From Segatella copri (GTDB lineage Bacteria > Bacteroidota > Bacteroidia > Bacteroidales > Bacteroidaceae), in NCBI RefSeq assembly GCF_019127135.1, contig NZ_JAHOEA010000045.1, positions 1 to 27,812 of the forward strand: a DNA stretch of 27,812 nt, in the 5' to 3' direction. Below the pieces are notes generated by a model. That model searched no databases and was not told the origin of the DNA. It was given only the letters and a program-made list of their open reading frames with translations. Both the position numbers and the translations under genes were made by a program. Each line of letters opens with the position of its first letter. The stretch's first letter is position 1. This document shows positions 1 to 8,376 of the stretch, one piece after another.

Positions 1-69
1 CTGTCAAGCACGGTTCCGAGAGAAGGGAGGGTGAAATTCCCTCCACTTACTCGACATAAATATAAGCTT

Positions 70-1878
70 ATGCAGATTAATAGTCATCTTTCGGTACTGG
101 TACATAATCTCGCCAAGAAATGGGGAGAGAAAACTGCTTTAACTTTCAGAAAGTTTGGCAGCGACCAGTGGCAATCGGTTTCCTTCAACCTCTTTTCCTT
201 AAGAGTGAAACAAGTGAGCAATGCCCTCCTGAATCTTGGGGCTAAACCTCTTGACAAAATCGCAGTCTTCTCGCAGAACTGTGTGCATTATCTGTACACC
301 GACTTCGGTGCATACGGTATCAGGGTTACCTCTGTGCCTTTCTATGCCAACAGCAGCGAGCAGCAGATTCAATATATGATTAATGATGCGCAGATTCGCT
401 TCCTCTTTGTAGGCGAACAGGAGCAGTATGACAAGGCTCACCGTATCTTTGCCCTCTGTCCTTCTCTGGAACGTATCATCATCTTCGATTCAAGCGTGCG
501 CATCAGTACACATGACCCTGCTGCCCTCTATTTCAAGGACTTCCTGAAGCTGGGAGAGAATCTTCCTCGTCAGACAGAAGTGGAGGAACTCTACAAGCAG
601 GCAAGTATGGATGACTTGGCTAATATCCTCTATACCAGTGGAACAACTGGAGATAGCAAGGGCGTGATGCTGACCTATAGCCAGTATTATGCTGCTTTGA
701 AGGCAAACAATGAGTGCATTCCTGTTACCGAAAAGGATCGTGTCATTGATTTCCTTCCATTCACCCATATCTTTGAGCGTGGATGGGCATATCTCTGCTT
801 GAGCGAAGGTGCCGAACTCATCATCAATACTTATCCTCATGAAATTCAGGAGAGTATGAGAGAGATGCATCCTACCTGTATGTGTAGTGTGCCACGTTTC
901 TGGGAGAAGGTGTATATCGCCGTAAAGGCTAAGATGGATGATGCCGGTCCTCTTCAGAAGAAACTCTTCTACCATGCTTTGGCAGTAGGAAAGAAGCGGA
1001 ATATAGAATATCTGGCAAACTGCAAGCGTCCTCCTCTGACATTGGAGTTGGAATATAGAATTATCAACAAGACGATTTTGAGCATGGTTCGCAAGCAGTT
1101 GGGCTTGGAAAAACCGAATATCTTCCCTACAGCGGGTGCTTATGTAAGTCCGGAAGTAGAGGAATTTGTACATGCCATCGGTATCAATATGGTGGTGGGT
1201 TATGGTCTGACCGAGAGTCTTGCCACCGTATCTTGCGATCATTCTGACAAGAAACGCAGTCTGGGTTCGGTGGGTCGTCCGATCTCCTGCATTCAGGTAA
1301 AGATAGGTGAGGATAATGAGGTGCTCCTCAAAGGTCCTACCATCACTCCGGGATATTATCATCGTGATACCACCAATGCGAAGGCATTCGACAAGGATGG
1401 ATTCTTCCATACCGGTGATGCCGGCTACATGAAGGATGGTGAACTTTATCTCACCGAGCGTATCAAGGACCTGTTCAAGACATCGAATGGTAAATATATC
1501 GCTCCGCAGCAGGTAGAATCGTTGCTCCTGGTAGATAAGTTTATCGATCAGGTGGCTGTGATTGCCGACCAGCGCAAGTTCGTATCAGCCCTCGTCGTTC
1601 CAGAGTTCCGTCTCGTGGAGGACTGGGCACGTGAGCATCATATCGCCTTCAACTGCCGTGAGGACCTGTGTGCCAACGAGAAGGTGCAGAAGATGCTGAT
1701 GGACCGTATCCAGATTCTCCAGCAACATCTGGCTTATTATGAGCAGATTAAGCGCATTACCCTCCTGGCTCACCACTTCTCTATGGAGTCGGGTGAGTTG
1801 ACCAATACCTTGAAGATTCGCCGCCCTATCATCAACAAGAACTACAAGGCGGAGATTGACAAGATGTATGAGGAGTAA
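70..1878 (+). CDS. AMP-forming long-chain acyl-CoA synthetase family protein
   Basis: A 602-aa ANL-superfamily adenylating enzyme, expected to activate a fatty (or other carboxylic) acid to acyl-AMP and then acyl-CoA in the cytoplasm. The AMP-binding P-loop YTSGTTGDSKGVM is visible around residues 188-200, followed by the YGLTES adenine-binding motif, then FHTGDAGYMKDGELYLTERIKD, the hinge/signature region of the family. A C-terminal catalytic-lysine context (TLKIRR) lies near the end. The length fits FadD15-like bacterial long-chain ligases. The frame is open from a GTG at 31, but homologues normally begin near MQINSHL, so I chose the ATG at 70. No signal peptide is seen. The substrate is not decided by the sequence. 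It is the first gene in the window and is separated from prfB by a large inverted repeat. Confidence 0.9.
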   Translation: MQINSHLSVLVHNLAKKWGEKTALTFRKFGSDQWQSVSFNLFSLRVKQVSNALLNLGAKPLDKIAVFSQNCVHYLYTDFGAYGIRVTSVPFYANSSEQQIQYMINDAQIRFLFVGEQEQYDKAHRIFALCPSLERIIIFDSSVRISTHDPAALYFKDFLKLGENLPRQTEVEELYKQASMDDLANILYTSGTTGDSKGVMLTYSQYYAALKANNECIPVTEKDRVIDFLPFTHIFERGWAYLCLSEGAELIINTYPHEIQESMREMHPTCMCSVPRFWEKVYIAVKAKMDDAGPLQKKLFYHALAVGKKRNIEYLANCKRPPLTLELEYRIINKTILSMVRKQLGLEKPNIFPTAGAYVSPEVEEFVHAIGINMVVGYGLTESLATVSCDHSDKKRSLGSVGRPISCIQVKIGEDNEVLLKGPTITPGYYHRDTTNAKAFDKDGFFHTGDAGYMKDGELYLTERIKDLFKTSNGKYIAPQQVESLLLVDKFIDQVAVIADQRKFVSALVVPEFRLVEDWAREHHIAFNCREDLCANEKVQKMLMDRIQILQQHLAYYEQIKRITLLAHHFSMESGELTNTLKIRRPIINKNYKAEIDKMYEE

Positions 1879-1885
1879 TGGTTTT

Positions 1886-2023
1886 ACTTTGAACTTTGAA
1901 TTTTGAACTTTGAACTTTATGATAACTCTTTATGATGATGACTCTTATCATATAGTTGGAGGGGATAAAGATGAAGTTCAAAGTAATCATAAAGTTCAAA
2001 GTTCAAAATTCAAAGTTCAAAGT
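1886..2023. repeat. Perfect 38-bp inverted repeat abutting prfB
   Basis: Positions 1886-1923 and 1986-2023 are exact reverse complements, separated by 62 nt. Each arm is built from short repeats of the kind AAGTTCAAAGTTC. The right arm ends two bases before the prfB ATG, so a transcript through it would fold into a very stable stem ending at the start codon. It may act as a terminator/attenuator for the upstream gene, as a translation block on prfB, or be a dispersed Bacteroidota intergenic repeat. Confidence 0.9.
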
Positions 2024-2039
2024 TAATGATTACAGCTGA
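1971..2039 (+). CDS. Possible 22-aa upstream ORF overlapping the prfB start
   Basis: An ATG at 1971 opens a 22-codon reading frame that runs through the right arm of the inverted repeat and ends at TGA (2037-2039), 14 nt inside prfB and in a different frame. A GGAGGGG sequence at 1958-1964 lies six bases upstream of this ATG, an ideal Shine-Dalgarno spacing. The stop is followed by C, giving UGAC. The peptide (MKFKVIIKFKVQ...) is simply the translation of the repeat, so it may be meaningless. It is listed because its stop codon is one read by RF2, the product of the overlapped gene. Confidence 0.25.
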   Translation: MKFKVIIKFKVQNSKFKVNDYS

Positions 2040-3153
2040 CCAGTTGAAGGATGTGATGGACAGAGCTGATGCTCTGCATCGCTATCTCAATATAGACCAG
2101 AAGAAAGTAGAATTCGAAGAGGAGCAGCTCCGCACCCAGGCTCCTGACTTCTGGGAAGACCCGAAGTATGCACAGGAGCAGATGAAGAAAGTGAAGGGCA
2201 TCCAGAAATGGCTCGACGGTTATAAGACAGTACGTCTTTATGCCGACGAGTTGAAGCTTGCCTTCGATTTCTATAAAGATGAAATGGTGACCGAGGAAGA
2301 GGTGGATGCCGATTATGCCAAGGCAATCAAAGCCATCGAAGACCTGGAGTTGAAGAACATGCTTCGCCAGAAGGAAGACCCGATGGACTGCGTGCTCAAG
2401 ATTAATTCCGGTGCCGGTGGTACCGAGAGCCAGGACTGGGCACAGATGCTGATGCGTATGTATATGCGCTGGGCTGAGGCTCATGGCTACAAGGTAACCA
2501 TCACCGATATGCAGGAAGGTGATGAGGCTGGTATCAAGAGCGTCACCATGACCATTGAGGGCGGTGAGTATGCTTATGGCTATCTGAAGAGCGAGAACGG
2601 TGTGCACCGACTGGTGCGTGTTTCTCCTTTCAATGCCCAGGGCAAGCGAATGACCAGTTTCGCCAGTGTCTTCGTAACTCCGCTGGTAGATGATACCATC
2701 GAGGTATATGTTGACCCAGCCAAGCTCTCCTGGGATACCTTCCGTTCGAGTGGTGCCGGTGGTCAGAATGTGAACAAGGTGGAGTCGGGTGTCCGTCTGC
2801 GTTATTGGTATACCGACCCTGATACCGGCGAGGAAGAAGAAATCCTCATCGAGAACACCGAGACCCGTGACCAGCCAAAGAACCGTGCCAAGGCATTGTT
2901 GCTCTTGAAGAGCCAACTCTACGACCGCGCCATGAAGAAGCGTCTGGAGGCTAAGGCTAAGATTGAGGCTGGTAAGAAGAAGATAGAGTGGGGAAGCCAG
3001 ATTAGAAGTTATGTCTTCGATGACCGTCGTGTGAAAGACCACCGTACCAACTATCAGACATCGGATGTAGATGGCGTGATGGACGGCAAGATAGATGATT
3101 TCATCAAGGCATACCTGATGGAGTTCCCTACGAATGATGACGAACAACAATAA
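2026..3153 (+). CDS. prfB: Peptide chain release factor 2
   Basis: A 375-aa class I release factor that ends translation at UGA and UAA in the ribosomal A site. It carries the peptidyl-tRNA hydrolysis motif GGQ in SGAGGQNVNKVESG and the RF2 stop-recognition tripeptide SPF in VRVSPFNAQGKR. The length is typical of RF2. In many bacteria prfB contains an in-frame UGA with a +1 frameshift site (RYL-UGA) near codon 25. Here the equivalent codons CGC TAT CTC run directly into AAT ATA, so the gene is continuous and lacks that autoregulation. The start ATG at 2026 lies two bases after a 38-bp inverted repeat, which could replace it as a control point. The 49-aa membrane protein follows by 21 nt. Confidence 0.95.
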   Translation: MITADQLKDVMDRADALHRYLNIDQKKVEFEEEQLRTQAPDFWEDPKYAQEQMKKVKGIQKWLDGYKTVRLYADELKLAFDFYKDEMVTEEEVDADYAKAIKAIEDLELKNMLRQKEDPMDCVLKINSGAGGTESQDWAQMLMRMYMRWAEAHGYKVTITDMQEGDEAGIKSVTMTIEGGEYAYGYLKSENGVHRLVRVSPFNAQGKRMTSFASVFVTPLVDDTIEVYVDPAKLSWDTFRSSGAGGQNVNKVESGVRLRYWYTDPDTGEEEEILIENTETRDQPKNRAKALLLLKSQLYDRAMKKRLEAKAKIEAGKKKIEWGSQIRSYVFDDRRVKDHRTNYQTSDVDGVMDGKIDDFIKAYLMEFPTNDDEQQ

Positions 3154-3174
3154 TAATCTAAAAAATATACGACT

Positions 3175-3324
3175 ATGAGTGGAAATAAAGACTTAAGAAG
3201 AGCCAAACATGAGGCTTATCAGAAGAAACAGGCTGCAAAAGGCGAGAAAGTAATCAAGTGGATATTTATAGGATTGATAGTCCTCGGTATTCTTTTTGCC
3301 ATCTATGCAACAACATTAGTATAA
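3175..3324 (+). CDS. Small single-pass membrane protein (49 aa)
   Basis: A short ORF between prfB and the CYTH gene, only four bases from the latter. The protein starts with a charged, Lys/Arg-rich stretch (MSGNKDLRRAKHEAYQKKQ) and ends in one hydrophobic segment of about 20 residues (WIFIGLIVLGILFAIYATT), so it should be a C-tail-anchored inner-membrane protein with its basic part in the cytoplasm. Its tight spacing on both sides argues for one operon with prfB and the CYTH gene. I do not recognise a family and no function can be assigned. Confidence 0.75.
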   Translation: MSGNKDLRRAKHEAYQKKQAAKGEKVIKWIFIGLIVLGILFAIYATTLV

Positions 3325-3328
3325 AACA

Positions 3329-3829
3329 ATGAGTGGATTAGAGATAGAAAGAAAATTCCTCGTTAAGAAGGGCGACGCTTACAAAAGCGCCGCCTTTTCT
3401 TCTAGTCATATCCAGCAGGGATATATTCCTGCCGAGGGGGCTACGGTGCGGGTTCGCACACGGGATGAGAAGGCTTACCTTACCATTAAGGGCAAGTCGG
3501 TAAATGGCGGCATGACCCGCTATGAGTTTGAAAAGGAGATAACGATGGACGAGGCGCAGCATCTCCTGCAACTTTGTCAGGGTGGCGTCATCGATAAGCG
3601 TCGCTATCTGGTGAAAAGTGGCAGTCATACCTTCGAGGTAGATGAGTTCTATGGCGATAATGAAGGTCTGGTCATGGCAGAGGTGGAGCTGGCAAGCGAG
3701 ACCGAAGCCTATGAGAAACCTGATTTCATCGGTATGGAGGTAACAGGTGACAAGCGATTCTACAATTCGCATCTCTTGGGCAATCCTTTCTCGAAGTGGC
3801 GTGATACCTTGCCGGCTGAATATCGCTAG
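3329..3829 (+). CDS. CYTH-domain protein (triphosphate tunnel enzyme fold)
   Basis: A 166-aa cytoplasmic protein with the hallmark EIERKFLV (ExExK) at residues 5-12, which binds divalent metal and triphosphate in the CYTH/triphosphate tunnel fold. Further fold residues follow: RVRTRDEKAYLTIKGK, then KRRYLV, FEVDEFYG and AEVELASE. Members hydrolyse inorganic triphosphate or thiamine triphosphate, or act as class IV adenylate cyclases; sequence alone does not separate these. There is no C-terminal CHAD domain, so this is the short stand-alone form. It probably shares a transcript with prfB and the 49-aa membrane protein. Confidence 0.88.
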   Translation: MSGLEIERKFLVKKGDAYKSAAFSSSHIQQGYIPAEGATVRVRTRDEKAYLTIKGKSVNGGMTRYEFEKEITMDEAQHLLQLCQGGVIDKRRYLVKSGSHTFEVDEFYGDNEGLVMAEVELASETEAYEKPDFIGMEVTGDKRFYNSHLLGNPFSKWRDTLPAEYR

Positions 3830-3940
3830 AAAATGTATAGAAAAGGTCATTTCTGCGTTCTAAAACAGACTAAATAGCATAAATATTACTAAATTTGTGT
3901 TTTTGCTTTCAAATAATTCATATATTTCAGAATTATTTTA

Positions 3941-3949
3941 TAATTTTGC
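3941..3949 (+). promoter_or_regulatory. Candidate -7 box for the symporter pair
   Basis: TAATTTTGC matches the Bacteroidota -7 consensus TAnnTTTGC, 46 bases before the first symporter gene, in an AT-rich gap (3830-3995). No good TTTG is found about 20 bp upstream, so support is from the -7 alone. Confidence 0.5.
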
Positions 3950-3995
3950 ACGAAGAAAAATCAAAAATTAAGAAATTAGTAATAGAAAGATAGAA

Positions 3996-5360
3996 ATGAC
4001 AGATTCAAATAGAGGAAGTTTTGGTAGCAAGATTGGATTGATTCTTGCTACAGCAGGTGGCGCCGTAGGTTTGGGTAACGTATGGCGCTTCCCTTATATG
4101 GCTGGTCAGGAAGGTGGCGCAGCCTTTATTCTGGTATACATCGGAAGTGTGCTCCTGTTGGGCATTCCATGTATGATTTCTGAGTTTATCATCGGCCGTC
4201 ATGGTGCCTCTAATACCGCACGTGCCTATACCAAACTCTCTAATGGTACGGCATGGAAGTGGGTTGGTTATCTTGAGGTGCTTACCGGTTTCCTGATTAC
4301 GGGCTATTATGCGGTGGTTTCGGGCTGGTGTCTGCAGTATGTCTATGCCAGCATCATGGGCGAACTGCATGGTGACCCTACCTTTGTGGCAAATTACTTC
4401 AAGGAGTTTTCTTCTGACCCTATCCGTCCGGTTATGTGGACGGTAGCGATATTCCTGATTTGTCATTTCGTGATTATTCATGGTGTGCGCGGCGGTATAG
4501 AGAAGGCTTCTAAGGTGATGATGCCTCTCCTGTTCATCCTGCTTTTGATTATTGTGGTAGCTGCTTGTCTGTTGCCAGATGCAGGTAAGGGCGTGGAGTT
4601 CCTGTTGAAGCCTGATTTCGGAAAGGTAGACAGAAACGTGTTCCTGAATGCTTTGGGACAGTCGTTCTATTCTATGAGTATCGGTATGGGCTGTATCTGT
4701 ACCTATGCTTCTTACTTCAGCCGTCAGACCAATCTCTTCAAGAGTGCTTTGCAGATTTCCATCATCGATTTGCTGGTAGCAGTACTGGCTGGTCTGATGA
4801 TTTTCCCTGCAGCCTTCTCTGTAGGAGTATCACCGGATAGTGGTCCTTCACTCATCTTCATCACTTTGCCGAATGTCTTTAATCAGGCGTTTGCATCGTT
4901 ACCTGTATTGGGTTGGATCATCTCGCTGCTCTTCTACGTGTTGCTGTCGGTAGCTGCCCTGACCTCGCTGATGTCACTTCATGAGGTGAATACCTCTTTC
5001 TTCTACGAGGAGTTGAAGATAGACCGCAAGAAAGGTGCTACCATCGTTACGGTTTCCTGTGCCATCATCGGAGCCTTCTGTTCGCTCTCTTTGGGTGCAA
5101 CAGATAAGCTTTCGTTCTTCGGAAAGGCGCTGTTCGATTGGTTCGACTTCGTTACGGGTCAGATATTCCTTCCTCTGGCAGGATTCCTTACCTGTCTGTT
5201 CCTGGGCTGGTATGTACCTAAGCAGATCGTACAGGATGAGTTTACCAACTGGGGAACCTTGAAGGGCCGTCTCTTCGGTATTTATCTTTTCCTGATTAAG
5301 TTCGTTTGTCCTGTCCTCATCTTCCTGGTATTCCTGAACCAGTTTGGTGTCTTCGGATAA
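3996..5360 (+). CDS. Sodium-dependent symporter, NSS/SNF family (copy 1)
   Basis: A 454-aa polytopic inner-membrane transporter of the neurotransmitter:sodium symporter family (LeuT/MhsT/TnaT fold), expected to use the sodium gradient to import an amino acid or related amine. The first membrane segment carries the family hallmark GLGNVWRFPYMAGQEGG around residues 23-39, containing the unwound substrate and sodium site. About eleven hydrophobic segments can be traced, matching bacterial members. It lies 31 nt before a second copy of the same family and both probably share a transcript. No signal peptide is expected beyond the first membrane segment. The substrate cannot be read from the sequence. 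Confidence 0.92.
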   Translation: MTDSNRGSFGSKIGLILATAGGAVGLGNVWRFPYMAGQEGGAAFILVYIGSVLLLGIPCMISEFIIGRHGASNTARAYTKLSNGTAWKWVGYLEVLTGFLITGYYAVVSGWCLQYVYASIMGELHGDPTFVANYFKEFSSDPIRPVMWTVAIFLICHFVIIHGVRGGIEKASKVMMPLLFILLLIIVVAACLLPDAGKGVEFLLKPDFGKVDRNVFLNALGQSFYSMSIGMGCICTYASYFSRQTNLFKSALQISIIDLLVAVLAGLMIFPAAFSVGVSPDSGPSLIFITLPNVFNQAFASLPVLGWIISLLFYVLLSVAALTSLMSLHEVNTSFFYEELKIDRKKGATIVTVSCAIIGAFCSLSLGATDKLSFFGKALFDWFDFVTGQIFLPLAGFLTCLFLGWYVPKQIVQDEFTNWGTLKGRLFGIYLFLIKFVCPVLIFLVFLNQFGVFG

Positions 5361-5391
5361 CAACAAACATTACACATTAAAGATTTAGATA

Positions 5392-6747
5392 ATGGAAACA
5401 AGAGGAAATTTTGGTAGTAAGTTGGGCGTAATTCTTGCTACAGCCGGCTCGGCAGTCGGTTTGGGTAATGTATGGCGTTTCCCTTATATGGCAGGTCAGA
5501 ATGGTGGTGCCGCCTTCATTCTCATCTATTTGGTATGTATCATTCTGCTCGGATTGCCTGGCATGATGAGTGAATTCATCATCGGTCGTCATTCTGCATC
5601 CAATGCAGCCCGTGCTTATACCAATCTGGGTAAGCACAAGGCTTGGGGTGCTTTGGGCTTGATGGGTATCATCACCTCTATGATTATCCTGGGTTTCTAT
5701 GCCGTAGTGGCTGGCTGGTGCCTGCAGTATCTCTATGCCAGTATCATGGGCGGTGTTCATGGCGACGCAGAGTATGTGAAGACCTATTTCCAGACCTTTT
5801 CAGCCGATCCTATCCGTCCTACCTTATGGGCAGTAGGTTTTATTCTGCTTACCCACATGGTGGTAGTACGCGGTGTGCGCAATGGTATAGAGAAAGCATC
5901 CAAGATTCTGATGCCGATGCTTTTCTTCCTGTTGGTAGTTATCGTGATTGCTTCCTGCTCTCTGCCGGGAGCGATGAAAGGAGTGGAGTTCCTGCTGAAG
6001 CCGGATTTTTCTAAAGTAGATGAAAACGTGTTGCTCGAAGCGCTGGGACAGGCGTTCTTCTCTTTGAGTATGGGTACGGCATGTCTGTGTACTTATGCCT
6101 CTTACTTCAACAGACAGACCAATCTCTTGAAGTCTGCTACTCAGATTGTAACCATTGATACGGTAATCGCCGTATTGGCAGGTTTGATGATATTCCCTGC
6201 AGCCTTCTCGGTAGGTGTGCAGCCAGACAGCGGTCCTTCGCTCATCTTCATTACCTTGCCAAACGTATTCCAGGAGGCTTTCGGTAACATGCCGGTTGTC
6301 GGTTATGTGATTTCGGTGTTGTTCTATGCTTTGCTGGTATTGGCAGCCCTGACTTCTACCATCTCGATGCACGAGATAGGTACCGCCTTTATTTATGAGG
6401 AGGGTAAGATAAGCCGTGCCAAGGGAGCCTGGTTCGAGACCGTCGTTTGCTGCATCATAGCCGTATTCTGTTCGCTCTCTCAGGGTGCCGTACCTGATTT
6501 GGGTTTCTTCGGCAAGGATTTCCTGAGCAATTGTGACAACTTTACTGCCCAGCTGCTCATGCCGTTGAGTTCATTCATCACCTGTCTGTTCCTGGGATGG
6601 TATGTGCCAAAGAAGATTGTGCGTGATGAGTTTACCAACTGGGGAACCCTGAAGGGAACTCTCTTCCCTGTTTTCCTGTTCACCATCCGTTTTATCTGTC
6701 CTATCTGTATTTTCCTTATCTTCCTGCACCAGTTTGGTGTCATTTAG
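5392..6747 (+). CDS. Sodium-dependent symporter, NSS/SNF family (copy 2)
   Basis: A 451-aa paralogue of the upstream gene, with the same N-terminal hallmark (GLGNVWRFPYMAGQNGG), the same internal landmarks such as GPSLIFITLPNVF and WYVPK-IV-DEFTNWGTLKG, and a nearly identical C-terminal end (NQFGV versus HQFGV). The pair therefore arose by tandem duplication. Substitutions are spread along the length, including in membrane segments, which leaves room for different substrates. The gene ends 60 bases before a hairpin terminator shared with the convergent helix-hairpin-helix gene. Confidence 0.92.
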   Translation: METRGNFGSKLGVILATAGSAVGLGNVWRFPYMAGQNGGAAFILIYLVCIILLGLPGMMSEFIIGRHSASNAARAYTNLGKHKAWGALGLMGIITSMIILGFYAVVAGWCLQYLYASIMGGVHGDAEYVKTYFQTFSADPIRPTLWAVGFILLTHMVVVRGVRNGIEKASKILMPMLFFLLVVIVIASCSLPGAMKGVEFLLKPDFSKVDENVLLEALGQAFFSLSMGTACLCTYASYFNRQTNLLKSATQIVTIDTVIAVLAGLMIFPAAFSVGVQPDSGPSLIFITLPNVFQEAFGNMPVVGYVISVLFYALLVLAALTSTISMHEIGTAFIYEEGKISRAKGAWFETVVCCIIAVFCSLSQGAVPDLGFFGKDFLSNCDNFTAQLLMPLSSFITCLFLGWYVPKKIVRDEFTNWGTLKGTLFPVFLFTIRFICPICIFLIFLHQFGVI

Positions 6748-6751
6748 CAAA

Positions 6752-6795
6752 ACCGGCAAACTTGCAGACAGGCACCGGCAAACTTGCAGACAGGC
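6752..6795. repeat. Two tandem copies of a 22-bp unit
   Basis: The unit beginning ACCGGCAAACTTGCAGACAG occurs twice head to tail (6752-6773 and 6774-6795), with no mismatch, between the second symporter stop and the shared terminator. Function unknown; it may be a short replication-slippage product. Confidence 0.9.
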
Positions 6796-6820
6796 TATCT
6801 TGCCCCTAGTAGGCAAGATA
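6796..6820. terminator. Bidirectional terminator between convergent genes
   Basis: A perfect 9-bp stem (TATCTTGCC at 6796-6804 and GGCAAGATA at 6812-6820) with a 7-nt loop lies between the convergent symporter and helix-hairpin-helix genes. It includes the last codons and stop of the latter. There is no long T tract on either side. Confidence 0.6.
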
Positions 6821-7738
6821 CGGCTTGATTCTTTCTATTTCGGCAGGTGGAAAGTCTTTGAGGAGACGCAGCTCTTCAGCACTTTTCAGCGGACCATGGG
6901 TTCTGCGGTAGTTTACGATTTCCTTTGCCTGGTAAAAGTCCAGGTAAGGATGTTTGCGCAATTCGGCTAAACTGAGCTGGTTGACATTCATTTTCCGGAT
7001 ATGTTTTGCATCAATATTCATATAGTGGAGGGCTGTCTCGGGCACGCCTTCCACTTCTTGTATCTGGCTCATGGAAACAAAACCGCCTAACCGTTCTCTG
7101 TAACGGATGATGCTTCTGGCATAGTAAGAGCCTATGCCGGGAATTTTCTGCAGTTCGGTCGTATCAGCAGAATTGATGTTGATATACTGACCTTCTTTCA
7201 GTTTTCGTGGATAACTGTATTGGGTACTATCCTTCTTTCTTTCTTCTCTAGTTCTTGGAACTGTCTCTTGATAGCCGTAGTTGTATCTTTCTCTTGGGTA
7301 AAAGTTGGCAGCCGGCTGGTAGTCTTTACCAATTCTGATAAAGGACAGCAGTTTTTCGTATTGCTTCTTGGTTAGTCCGTAAACCCGTGCAAAGTCTCTA
7401 GGTGTCCTGAAGATACCTCCTTTATTTCGATATTTGATGATGTTTCTGGCTTGCCATGATTCCAGTCCCAGCCGTTGGAAATCAGATTGGCTTGCCGTAT
7501 TGGGGTCAAAGGCGAATACTTCGCTCGACTGAAGTCCTTCGTCATAATAGCCTGGCTGTTGCCGCGTGGCATGTCTGATGATACTATCGTTATGGGCTTG
7601 TTGCTTTTCTGAGGGCATCGTTTCTTTAGCACCTACAATGAAAATCATTGTGGTACTGACAACGAGCAGGGTCAGGATTACGAGTAATGCTCGCCGTTCA
7701 TGGTAATGGATATAAAAAAAATCCTTTAAAAACTTCAT
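6806..7738 (-). CDS. Helix-hairpin-helix membrane-anchored protein (ComEA-like)
   Basis: A 310-aa protein with a short cytoplasmic N-terminus (MKFLKDFFYIHYHERR), one membrane segment at about residues 17-36 and an exported or surface-facing remainder. Three helix-hairpin-helix repeats follow: near residues 80-140 (LGLESWQARNIIKYR), 185-240 (the classic IPGIGSYYARSIIRYR) and 250-310 (HPYLDFYQAKEIVNYR). Such repeats bind DNA backbone non-specifically. ComEA-like proteins act in DNA uptake, but this larger three-repeat form is common in Bacteroidota and its role is not established. It is the last clearly chromosomal gene before the phage-like element, and it is transcribed toward the symporters. 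Confidence 0.85.
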   Translation of the reverse strand: MKFLKDFFYIHYHERRALLVILTLLVVSTTMIFIVGAKETMPSEKQQAHNDSIIRHATRQQPGYYDEGLQSSEVFAFDPNTASQSDFQRLGLESWQARNIIKYRNKGGIFRTPRDFARVYGLTKKQYEKLLSFIRIGKDYQPAANFYPRERYNYGYQETVPRTREERKKDSTQYSYPRKLKEGQYININSADTTELQKIPGIGSYYARSIIRYRERLGGFVSMSQIQEVEGVPETALHYMNIDAKHIRKMNVNQLSLAELRKHPYLDFYQAKEIVNYRRTHGPLKSAEELRLLKDFPPAEIERIKPYLAY

Positions 7739-7817
7739 AGGCTTACGGATTTTAAGTCTATATGATTGTTTGGTCGGGATTACTGGATAGCATTGGCTCC
7801 AATCCCTTCCTATAACT

Positions 7818-7929
7818 TATTGATAATCAATATGCGATATCTGATGTTTTTGACATTCTGTACCGATTTTTCGCTCCCTTATTTCATGTGCAAAATCCTG
7901 TATATTAGTCAGTTGCTACATGAAATAAG
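7818..7929. repeat. Palindrome and 12-bp inverted repeat at the probable left edge of the element
   Basis: The gap 7739-7947 has no convincing gene. It holds a 15-bp palindrome TATTGATAATCAATA (7818-7832) and a perfect 12-bp inverted repeat CTTATTTCATGT (7878-7889) / ACATGAAATAAG (7918-7929) with a 28-nt spacer. The inverted repeat lies just beyond the 3' end of the repressor-like gene. It could be a transcription end signal or part of an attachment/junction region; no matching copy is seen at the right side of the window. Confidence 0.55.
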
Positions 7930-7947
7930 AGAGTGGAAAAGTCTTTT

Positions 7948-8343
7948 TTATTGCTGTACGTAGTTTTTTGTTAGAAGTTGAACTTGGTCACGCAGCCATC
8001 GGATCTGCTCTGCCTGTTGGTCGAGCATCTCCTTTTGGTTGTTGATGACACCCATCAATACATCAGGGCTACTGTTGATGTTTACAGTTGAGTTGCTGAT
8101 GTGATGAACATTCGTATTTTCTAACTTTTTATCATCATACTCTTCATTGGAGAGAAAAAAGTCCTCAATTGGTACCTCGAAAAATTCTGATAACCTCTCA
8201 AGGTATCGAGAGTCAATGTAAGTTCTACCTTTAAAGTAGGTCGTTGATATGTGTGAACTCTGACCGAAGACAAAAGCCACCATTTCACCGACTGTTTTTT
8301 TCTGCTCCTTGAGCAGTCGATTCACTAAATCTCCGTTAAACAT
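7948..8343 (-). CDS. HTH repressor-like regulator
   Basis: A 131-aa protein whose first half resembles a Cro/CI-type helix-turn-helix (NRLLKEQKKTVGEMVAFVFGQSSHISTTYFKGRTYIDSRYLERLSEFFEVPIEDFF). The second half ends in a coiled coil (QKEMLDQQAEQIRWLRDQVQLL), likely for oligomerisation. It is divergent from the long rightward operon, the classic position of a lysogeny repressor. There is no peptidase (LexA-like) domain, so induction by self-cleavage is not indicated. It probably represses the rightward promoter at 8430 and its own. The family assignment is by pattern and position only. Confidence 0.7.
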   Translation of the reverse strand: MFNGDLVNRLLKEQKKTVGEMVAFVFGQSSHISTTYFKGRTYIDSRYLERLSEFFEVPIEDFFLSNEEYDDKKLENTNVHHISNSTVNINSSPDVLMGVINNQKEMLDQQAEQIRWLRDQVQLLTKNYVQQ

Positions 8344-8376
8344 AACCTAATATCACTAAATGAAAGTTAAATAACA

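Noticed and set aside
2026..2110. Programmed +1 frameshift in prfB
   Set aside because: The frame is continuous through the usual site; CGC TAT CTC is followed by AAT rather than TGA.
2023..3150. A 375-codon leftward open frame exactly mirroring prfB, and similar long leftward frames inside the acyl-CoA ligase gene (490-1410)
   Set aside because: They lie wholly opposite to clearly identified genes and have no recognisable domains; they follow from codon bias on the sense strand.
7766..7963. 65-codon rightward frame at the left edge of the element
   Set aside because: It runs across two palindromes and into the opposite-strand repressor gene, with no promoter or family resemblance.
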